From contig NMRA01000719.1 of NCBI GenBank assembly GCA_002633005.1, forward strand, positions 119,466 through 183,465: a stretch of DNA of 64,000 bases, read 5' to 3'. The DNA is from Phoronis australis (lineage: Eukaryota > Phoronida > Phoronidae). This document shows, piece after piece, positions 1 to 9,000 of this stretch (position 1 is the stretch's first letter; the number at the start of each line of letters is the position of its first letter). Position numbers and translations under genes: made by a program. Under the pieces are notes generated by a model, which was given only the letters and a program-made list of their open reading frames with translations, had not been told where the DNA came from and did not search any database.

Positions 1-343
1 GTTAATAACTACTGATTCACCACAAGGTGGCCCTCTATCGGCAAAGATTAATATTGGAAGAAAGCCATGGGAATGGTCTGTTATGGCCTCCTAGTTTTGA
101 ATCTTCACCAACAGGGGGTTTACCAGGTAACAAATCAAGGTTATGCAAGATGGCTGTAGGCCACTCCACATCAAAGTAACATAAATGTCAAGTCTGCTAC
201 AAATAGCATCTTTCACCTAATTATCTATTCATCTTCTTAAAAAAGTATGCAAAAATCTTTACAGAACGGAATACAGTTGTATTGATACCACACCATATGA
301 CTCAACTAAATTAAATGCAAAAAGTTTTTGAAATCGAGTCACT
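1..343 (-). repeat. Inverted diverged copy of PES1 intron 3 sequence
   Basis: Read on the minus strand, this stretch follows PES1 intron 3. The part next to the pseudo-exon matches about 18325-18410 (shared core 'tttagttgagtcatatg'). The distal part matches about 20025-20240 (shared 'cctacagccatctt', 'gaggccataacaga', 'agagggccaccttgtggtga'). About 1.6 kb present at 18.42-20.02 kb in the functional locus is missing here. Several substitutions and small indels mark an old copy. It runs off the window edge, so its full size is unknown. Confidence 0.7.
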
Positions 344-346
344 TAC

Positions 347-483
347 TTTGAATAGGCGAAATGAAGTAGAAACTGCCTATCTTTCTTGTAGTAATATGTC
401 TTGGGTGCAGTGCTGCCTTTCAATCTTTGCTGTCTACTTGTTTTTTGGCTCATGTGGGTACATGCCTTTCAGAATGCAGTCGC
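347..483 (-). pseudogene. Pseudogene copy of PES1 exon 3
   Basis: The minus strand carries a decayed duplicate of PES1 exon 3 (18169-18322), with its acceptor ('gttccag') and donor ('gtaagt') context still visible. Shared segments include 'attctgaaaggcat' and 'agacatattactacaagaaa'. Compared with the functional exon it has lost two bases near the start, which shifts the frame, has gained an in-frame stop after the PHEP motif region, and lacks about 17 bases near the end. Flanking intron sequence is retained, so this is a DNA-level duplication and not a retrocopy. Confidence 0.75.
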
Positions 484-850
484 CTGGAACATGTCATGAA
501 TTGGCAGATTATCAGAAACACAGAAATTCTTCTGTGTTCCTGTGTCTCTGACACAGTGTAACATAAAGTGGGATTTGTTCAGCCAAACTTATCAACAAAA
601 ATACAAAAAATGGAAAGATCACTTTGGCAATCTGAGAGTGCAAAATAACAGATGAATTATAACATGGTCACAATTGTCAAGACAAGACATATAATTATAA
701 TCAATTGCAACTTTGAGGATTACCACAGCAACCCCTAGTGATTCTGTTGTGAACTCCCCTTGCAGAAGGTGCAGAGATCTTTTACATGCTGACTGAGGCC
801 TCTGACTATATTCAGAGAGAGTGCAGACATCATTCACATGGTGATTGAGG
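484..850 (-). repeat. Inverted diverged copy of PES1 intron 2 sequence
   Basis: On the minus strand, 484-690 follows PES1 intron 2 just upstream of exon 3 (about 17990-18168; shared 'ttgccaaagtgatctt' and 'tgttataattca'). The part near 790-850 follows about 16669-16705 ('cctcaatcaccatgtgaa', 'gatgtctgcactctct'). The Penelope-like remnant that separates these two blocks in the functional intron (about 16.71-17.99 kb) is absent. About 130 bases of other sequence sit there instead. Confidence 0.65.
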
Positions 851-1143
851 ACAGTCATTTGCTATGCAACCTCTGATCCTATTGTATTTAATGCAGAGTT
901 GTATGCATCTGCCATGTCTGAGTAGCACCACAGCACAATACGTACGATGTATCAAACCAAGTCACAACTAGACTGGTTTGACAATGAGTACATCATGTTG
1001 GTTGACAGGCCTATCCAGCTAGGTATGTAGACGACTCATAGAGCAGACTGTACGTGTGCTGGCTCACTTAGATTATCTCGTACTGTGTGGATATTTCTTT
1101 CCTCAGCTGGGTCGATTTTCTATTTTATAGTTCGGAAATATCT
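851..1143 (+). pseudogene. Pseudogene copy of the MYO19 SH1-helix exon
   Basis: The + strand carries a decayed copy of the MYO19 exon at 61274-61452 with both intron flanks: 'ttgtatttaatgcag' before it and 'gctaggtatgtagacgactc' after it. The core 'acgatgtatcaaacc' encodes the RCIKP motif. A block of about 40 bases that encodes the ACGVTET segment in the functional gene is deleted. Another deletion and in-frame stops are present. Homology to the MYO19 locus runs from about 851 to 1143, corresponding to about 61497 down to 61156. Confidence 0.8.
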
Positions 1144-1309
1144 AAATCCCTTACAAAAACGAACTGAAGTTTTCATATAAAAATCCAGTTTTCAGTCTGA
1201 AAAACTTTTAACACAAACTTAAAATGAAACTAGCAGGCTAATTCGTAATCTCTCTGATTGCTTGGTCAAATTAGTTAGAAACGCAACATATAGCAATGAT
1301 GTGAGCATA

Positions 1310-1860
1310 AAGTAGTAAGTTTCTCAAAATCGTAAGTTTCTGGAACATAAGTTTTTAAAAACCTGAAGTTTTAAAAACTTAAGTATGGAATATTACGTTT
1401 GTTCCAAAAAACTTGTTCCAAAATACTTAAGTTTTTGATAAATAACGTAGAAAATAAATCTGAAACTAAATAAGGCGATCCAGATCCTCCCAAGGATACT
1501 ATTGTTTCACGAAATGTAGAATATAAATAGGTAAATAAAACAAGAATGGATCAACTGAAATTTTCGGATGTAATAAAAATGTATCATATTCATTACACCA
1601 TATCTTAAATGTCAATTGTCATATAGTGTTTGATTTTACTTTATTTCTGTTTCTGTTGACAAAGGATGTTATTACATCCGAAAATTTCAGTTGATCCATT
1701 CTTGTTGTTTTATTTACCTATTTATATTCTAAGTTTTTGAAAAACTTAAGATCCTGAAAAACTTAAGTTCCAGAAACTGAGTTTTTGAAAAAACTTCAAG
1801 CTTTCAGAACTTAAATTTTCAAAGAACTCAGTTTTGAAAACTGAAGTTTTCCAAGAGAAT
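1310..1860. repeat. Nested foldback repeat
   Basis: The core is a palindromic element at 1518-1730. Its arms of about 60 bases start with 'agaatataaataggtaaata' and differ only by a 3-base insertion, and they enclose a spacer of about 90 bases. On both sides are degenerate repeats of an 'aagtttttgaaaaacttaag' type, themselves roughly inverted about the core. This looks like a foldback or MITE insertion with repeated subterminal sequence. No open frame is present. Confidence 0.7.
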
Positions 1861-3951
1861 AAGGTTCAATAATAGAGATATTCATAAAATTCAAACATTC
1901 ACTAAATTAAAACAAGAATGGAGTACAGTAACAAATTTAATGACTTTCATATATCCTTTAACAAAAGTAGCATTCTATTAAGGTTCAATTAGCAGCGATT
2001 AATTGTAGAAAATAAAATGTATTTGCTCAAAATACAATAAATCCGTAAAATAAGCGCCATGTGTGTTATACCACAAAAATTAAAAACATTTCAAAAATCA
2101 GTTCATGAAGTGCCATAAATACTTTATATTTAAAACTAATTCAGGCTAATAATATATTCATACAAGAACCTTTCTCATTCTAAGACAATATGTGAGAATT
2201 GGGGATAGAACTAGAATATATATAGAGCAAACACTAATTACAAATTCTTGAGTCACACCCAAAGACAAAAGTGATTACATGGCCAGGAAAGACTACAACA
2301 AAAGTCTATACCCCTGGAGATTTGCAACTAAAATTACAGCAATGACACCAGAAATAACAAATTGCATGACATGCAAAAGCTAAGAATATCCCCAAAATCT
2401 GTTAGAGACAAGAGCATAAAATAACATAGAACAGATAACTGAAAGTTTGTTGGCAAGGGTCACATCTATCATTTTTGGGAAGCGCAGATTTTTCCTGGAA
2501 TCCGCAGACTAGAAATAGTGCTTAGAAATTACCTATCATGATTTTCAACTGTTCAAAATATCAATTTATAGTCAGAGTTTCATTTTTGTTCACAGTCATA
2601 GTAACAGTAAAATCTATATACTCTTTGTTGCGAATAGATTTCAGAAAATGTAATCCTTAGTACAATCTGGTTATATGTCGAGGTGGGAATTTGAAAACTG
2701 TGACACTTGATGACAAAGTTATTATTTCCTTTAATGTAAAGCTATCTTATGCATGCATCTATGCTTCGCCACAAGCCATTTGAATGTTAATTGCCCTGCA
2801 TCTGGTCACTTAGGTTCATAGGTAAATAATCTGTTTTGTGACTACGTATCAATTCGCATTGGCTCAGCCTCAGCAAATGACAGTCAATAACGTCGATGAT
2901 TGGGTTTGACTGTGTTCAAACGTGATCGGTAATAAGCTTGGTAGACAATTGGCCTGCATGTTGTTATATCATAAAAAAGACTGTTCTCGGCAGTTAACAA
3001 AGGAGATGTTATCACACGCTCACGACCGCTGTATGTCTGGTAAAGTCACTGAACGGGAGAACGTCCTTATCCTGCAGGGGGCCGCCATCTTGAAGAAGAA
3101 TGCAGCTGCAGCCGAGAAAGTAGTCTTTTTCAGTCTCAACATGCTCACAAATAGGCCCTACAAACAAGTCACAGTCACTGAAATTACATGCAATGCTTTC
3201 CACTAATCCTGGCTTACACCTATATTTTAATATGTTGGCACTGTAAACTGGCCGTGGCAGCAGCCTAACTGTTCAGTTCGGTCAATGACCGCAGCCAAGC
3301 ACCTTGACCTACATTTCGCTCCGGCTGACGTCACACGGACGGTGTAACCACAGGTCACCAGAGTTCATGAACCAGAAAGTGTATGTCCCAGTGATGCCAT
3401 GTGGCGTATTTTTTGTGGAAAATAAATCTCTGTGTCGGACGTTGAATCAATTCTTTGTTTAAAACCTTATTTTGTAGTACCGGTAGTAATTTATAACTAT
3501 TATAAGAATTAAGATGGAAGCGTTCAGAAAATCTGTTTAGGTTACTCGGTCTAAATGCGGGTAAAAAATATATATTCAATGAATGCCCATGATATGATGA
3601 CCAGGCGACATATAAGTCGGTCAAATAAACCCGTTTTTTCTCTTCAATCGGCTAGTTTTTCAGCGAACTCATTGGTCATTACTTGTTGCAATGTTCACCC
3701 GATAACTTATCATTAAAGTTCATATAATTTTTTTTTAGTCACCAGGCATGCGGTAAATCGCAATTTCAACGACATAACTGAATTAGTTGGAGTTGTCGGG
3801 CAAACACGACTGCAGTGAGTGTCCCCATTTGACACCATGCAGGTGAATTAGGATAATGAAAATTAATCCTTTATGTCAAAAATGCATAAAGAGCTTTGAC
3901 AATTCACTTCTAGCTGTTCAATTACACAACTCCCTGTGATGTTGAGATTAA
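1861..3951. other. Intergenic, no supported gene
   Basis: AT-rich sequence without recognisable coding similarity. Between about 2890 and 3350 the composition becomes more GC-rich, with short open frames on both strands. That could be a promoter or first-exon region of an unseen gene, but nothing in it matches a family I know. Confidence 0.4.
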
Positions 3952-4276
3952 NNNNNNNNNNNNNNNNNNNNNNNNNNNNNNNNNNNNNNNNNNNNNNNNN
4001 NNNNNNNNNNNNNNNNNNNNNNNNNNNNNNNNNNNNNNNNNNNNNNNNNNNNNNNNNNNNNNNNNNNNNNNNNNNNNNNNNNNNNNNNNNNNNNNNNNNN
4101 NNNNNNNNNNNNNNNNNNNNNNNNNNNNNNNNNNNNNNNNNNNNNNNNNNNNNNNNNNNNNNNNNNNNNNNNNNNNNNNNNNNNNNNNNNNNNNNNNNNN
4201 NNNNNNNNNNNNNNNNNNNNNNNNNNNNNNNNNNNNNNNNNNNNNNNNNNNNNNNNNNNNNNNNNNNNNNNNNNNN
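3952..4276. other. Assembly gap (325 N)
   Basis: A run of unknown bases. Open frames that cross it are artefacts. Confidence 0.99.
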
Positions 4277-5758
4277 TTTCAACTTTGGCACATCATTAAC
4301 CTCTTGGGGTCAAAGGTCAACTCCAGGATATCGTGGTGCCGTACGTCCGACACAAAAAACTGCTAAAAAGTTCAGTTACGTTAAAAGTTTTCAACCAAAG
4401 TTAAAATAATTTCAGATTCTCTTTGAACTTATTACTTAATACTATTGATCAAAAGTTTAGATCCCAAGAATTATTCGTTAAGTTAGAAACAGTGTGGCAG
4501 AGTGGCAAACGTACGTCAAATTTGTACGTCCGTCACGTACGCCCGTCACTGCATCCGAAATTACAACTTTTCAGTTAATAACAGTAACCTTAGGCCTTAT
4601 TTTTACTTTCTAAACTTGCAGAAGATAAAATGTATCTCACTCCTAAGAACCTTAAAACGATTAAACATTACAAAGAAAGCTTTAAAATCGACGTAAAGAA
4701 AATGAGTTGCCACAAAACTTTTTGAAAAAGTACTGCCTATGACCTGCAATTTTTGGTACACGCCTGCGTGGCCCCCGGGATCTTGACCTCACTGAGTGAA
4801 GTCAATAATTATTCGTAAGAGTTAGTATTGCCGTCAAACAACACAACACATCAACCACTTAGCACTGGAAGATATTAAGATTCGTTACTTGCCGAGTGAC
4901 AAAAAATCGGTTAAGGACGGTCTCTAAACGACTTTCTCAAAGAACACTCCCGTGCTCAGTACAAACATGCCCAGTTTTCCGGCCTCAGAGACCGAGGATT
5001 TAGCTCAACAAATTTATAGTTTCTCAACATTTCTCGTCAATCGTGTCATGTTTGTGGCATGACGATTCATTAAAATTTTAAGATTTATTTTTCTTTGGAG
5101 CTCACAGTGTCAGTGATACTCATGGTCAGTCTATTCCTATGCAACAATTAAATGCGATGACTGTACACATTCTCGTAATCCCTCACATTTTTAGGGAGTC
5201 TCTCCTCCACGATTCGGTCTGCCAGCAATGAAAGGGTGCAACGATTGGGTGTACATGTTTTTGCAAACATGTTTTTCAAAGGGTTCATCGTCACATTCCA
5301 GCAGATTACCGGTGAGTTCAAGTAGACCAAACGTCCAAGAATGAAAAGTGATCTGGCCTCAGAAACTGGCTCACCGCGGTATTACTGAAAAGCCCTTTCA
5401 GATATTATAATGTGCTAGGAATTGTTATTAGAATGATGCACTGTTACATATTTTGTGACATTCCTCCCCGAACATTTATACTAGGAACCTCTTACTGGTT
5501 CCTAGATTTATATCAAACGAAACTTAGTCATGTTCACGATGCCTTTGTTTTGCTTTGAATGTGACTTTTTTCCTTTCGCGGCTAAATTTTACTACAAAGA
5601 TATTTTCGACGTTCAACATGAATGCTCCCCAGAGATTGGAGTCAAAAAACCAAATCTTCTAGGTTTTCTTCTTTCACTGAAAAATGTACATTTTTGCTGA
5701 CCTAAATGTTATAATTTTGTAGATATTTCGTTGTACACAGACTTTTGTATAACATCCT
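4277..5758. other. Upstream region of PES1, no supported gene
   Basis: AT-rich sequence without recognised coding similarity. It contains only short open frames. Confidence 0.4.
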
Positions 5759-5914
5759 CAGTGGCGGATTTAGAGGGGGACCAAGGGGGCCATGGCCCCG
5801 CCTAAAATTCTCCCAGATTACATTTGGCAGTTCGGGGGTGCAAATGCCTAATGGGCAAAGTCTTGGATAATACTCTGTCCCACCCCCCAACTCAAAATCC
5901 TGGATCCGCCCCTG
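5759..5914. mobile_element. Small non-autonomous DNA transposon (CAGNGGCGGAT ends)
   Basis: A 156-base element begins 'cagtggcggatttag' and ends 'ctggatccgcccctg'. The ends are imperfect inverted repeats sharing the GGCGGAT core. The interior is G/C-run rich ('ccaagggggcc', 'ccaccccccaac'). No matching target-site duplication is evident. It ends about 158 bases upstream of the PES1 start codon, so it lies in or next to the promoter or 5' UTR. Confidence 0.6.
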
Positions 5915-6071
5915 GTCTTAGAAAAAGGCTGTGTACTATGGGAACGTACACGAGTCTCAGTCCCTCTTCCATTATCTCTCTGACGCCAGAGGGCGTTGAA
6001 CACGAATGTTTGTTCTCCTACAACATAAGTTAAGAAAGTGGGGTACACACGTGTGGAAAAATTGTGTAGCA

Positions 6072-6092
6072 ATGGGAAGGGAAAAGAAAAAA
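6072..6092 (+). CDS. PES1: PES1 coding exon 1 (7 codons)
   Basis: The exon encodes MGREKKK and is followed directly by the strong donor 'gtaagt'. Pescadillo proteins start with a very similar short MGG-type, lysine-rich peptide just before the conserved Y-E/Q-x-G motif, which opens exon 2 in phase 0. The start codon context is 'agcaATGg', with a favourable G at +4. A pyrimidine-rich tract at about 5955-5985 could mark the transcription start region. No other MGxxxKKK plus donor was found upstream of exon 2. Confidence 0.75.
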
Positions 6093-9000
6093 GTAAGTCT
6101 AGTTTTATTGCTACAGCGGACACTGGAAAGAGGGCACGAATGGAGGAGGCGCATTTTCAGTGCTTCAATAGAATATGTAGCTCTTCTTCTTCTTGGTTTA
6201 AGTGACCACACTCTCCAGACCAGGGGCCCGTTCCAACAAAACCACAGGCACCTTTAAGTAGCCCTCTACAATATAATATAATTAGTAGAGGGCTACTTAA
6301 AGGTGCCTGTGAACAAAACTGACTTAGCTAAGACAAATCTTAAATTTTAGTATATTTTAAAATAAAAGTTGAATTTGTCTCAAAACCAAATCAAGAAAAA
6401 GATCGTAAGTTTGACTTAAGTTTATGGCCTACGTTTTGTCTTAATTTTGACCAATTTTTCAAATGTGGAAATTTCAAAGTTCGGAAGTTAAGACAAATCT
6501 TAGACTTAAGTTAAAAATAAACTTACCGTATTCGCCGTATTAACCGCCCAGGGCACTTAGAAAAGTTCGTTTCAGGGGGGCGCTTATTATAACCCAAGAT
6601 TCCCAATGCCGTTGAAACCCGGTCTCCGAAACGGGTGAAATCGGAAGCTAAGATTCATCGCATTTACGCTCTGTGACGTATCTGTAATCTATGAAAGACT
6701 TACTACAAAATCGTGGTACATTGCTATCAAACTTTGCTGCTAAATTACCATCATTTTACAGAAAATTATGCTGAAATCTCAGGGCGAAAACTTGCCGACT
6801 GACTGCCTTGCAATCGTCGATATGGCGACTTGAATACTTGAATAAAAATACAGTTTCGACTCGAGCAAATTACCTGAAATCCTCCTGAAGTTTTCCAAGT
6901 AGCGCCCCTAAGATTTTTAAGTGTCGGGATTATGGCAGGTTTAAGTACAAATCTGTGCTACATCGTGCCATCTACATGTATGATTGGCAACATGAGAAAA
7001 ATGTCTGGACGAACAAACATGTTGTTGTCACGTGACGTTTGTTTTGAAGTTTGTCTGCATTGAGTAAGCGAGCGCGTGCGTGTCACCAGAGTTCATTTGC
7101 CAGAGCAGAGACCGTCTTTTGGCCAGAGCCACACAATCTAACGAGCTACCAGATGCGCATTGTACCTAAAGAAATTTGCACAAGCTTTAGGCCTAAACCA
7201 GAGTGTTTCATTCAGCACTTGCCAGTCTCGTGCTAAAAACGTTCGACATTAGTCTCGGTAAGGTCCATATTAGTCACCGTGTGGCTGGATGCGTAGGTGA
7301 CAGTTATTTTTCGGTGTAAGGGTGTTTAAGCATTCACTGGCAGTGGTCATTTTATCGGACATTTGGCTTAAAAACACCAATTATGGTTAATCATACAATT
7401 CATCTTAAAAATAACACAGCCAAACATTTTTTATAGTATTAGAAACTATCGGAAATTAGTGCCAATCCGATCCTATGCTACCCGTTTCATGAATGGATAG
7501 TTCCCGACTAATGTCTTTGATGACAGGTTTGTGTATGTAGCGTGCGCTTCCTGGGCACGTGCTTTTAACACTGGCCAAGCTTTTTATTAGTCTTCGATTC
7601 GCGGTTTTCACATGTACAAAGAAATTTTAATTCCTGTTGTAAGCGGGAAATATTTGCGAAGCAATCTAGTAGACAAGTACACTACGTCTGTTCTGAAAAG
7701 CCAGACCACTGGTCCTCGCAGGATCAGCAAAACTTTTGTGTTCGTTTTGAGGCATGGCGGAAGTTTGAAGTGTATAGTCACGGTTAAATACCGACATAGC
7801 GGTGAGGCTCGTGGTCTACAAATTCTGCGCACAATGATTTTTTTCAGGACTGTCAGGTATTATTGATAAATTGGTGACGTTTCTGTAGAATTTTTAGGAC
7901 TGTAGGTAAGTCATTTTTCGCACGTACACATTCATGGACTGGGCGCTTATTTCAGCAAAGTCTGAAAACGCGTGGGGGGGACGCTTATAGGGGCATGGGC
8001 AGTTATTACGGCGAAAACGGTAAGTCAGTTTCTTGGAACAGGCCCCAGAGTATTATGTCACTGTCTTCAGTCGTGTTGACTGTTGTGCAACTGTCATTAC
8101 ATCAGTAGGTTCAGATAGACAGTGACTGACGTCTACCCAAGTCTAGCTGGCCAGTAGGCAACACGTACTCCCTCGGTTGGCCGGTTAGGGGTTAATAACA
8201 ATAATTCCCATGGCTTTCTGTACAAATTTCGTCCCGTGTATTTTAAACGGGCGCGAAGCCAAATCCGGTCACCGATTAAGAGTTTTCACCTCGTCAAAAA
8301 TACATTCCACACTTAAAACTATCACTTAAAAAGCGCTTACTTTCTTCAGTGGTCATTTCTACTTCTATACATATCTTTGATGAAGCTTAGTTATGATAAT
8401 TAAGGTGACTTTGGCGAAGAATTCGGCACTAGTCTGATATAATGGACACTAACTTATTCCAAATAAATCCACTAAATGTGGGTCTAAATGAATGATTTTG
8501 GTATCTTTGCATTCCTTAGACATCTGGCTATCTGTACATATCCACTTCATGACCCTCAATTACTTCGATTTTTACCTACGCTACTCCGAACTCNTACACT
8601 ACGTCTGTTCTGAAAAGCCAGACCACTGGTCCTCGCAGGATCAGCAAAACTTTTGTGTTCGTTTTGAGGCATGGCGGAAGTTTGAAGTGTATAGTCACGG
8701 TTAAATACCGACATAGCGGTGAGGCTCGTGGTCTACAAATTCTGCGCACAATGATTTTTTTCAGGACTGTCGGGTATTATTGATAAATTGGTGACATTTC
8801 TGTAGAATTTTTAGGACTGTAGGTAAGTCATTTTTCGCACGTACACATTCATGGACTGGGCGCTTATTTCAGCAAAGTCTGAAAACGCGTGGGGGGGACG
8901 CTTATAGGGGCATGGGCAGTTATTATGGCGAAAACGGTAAGTCAGTTTCTTGGAACAGGCCCCAGAGTATTATGTCACTGTCTTCAGTCGTGTTGACTGT

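Larger units (their letters stand above)
6221..8046. mobile_element. GGGGCCCGTTCCAA-type MITE, split by two younger insertions
   Basis: The left end 'caggggcccgttccaaca' and the right end 'ttcttggaacaggcccca' are inverted repeats. Stripped of the 69-base hairpin (6243-6311) and of the 1.5 kb element (6524-8022), the remainder is a short AT-rich MITE rich in 'aagacaaatctta' and 'gacttaag' motifs. A related copy lies at 57140. This gives a relative order: the outer MITE is oldest. Confidence 0.6.

Noticed and set aside
2922-3206. 94-codon frame in a GC-richer stretch
   Set aside because: No recognisable domain, overlapping frames on the other strand, and no splice partners. Kept only as a possible promoter region.
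3863-4409. Open frames on both strands across the N run
   Set aside because: Translation of unknown bases. No coding information.
7051-7866. Short frames inside the TACCGTA element
   Set aside because: The inverted copy at 14821-16222 breaks these frames, and no transposase motif is present.
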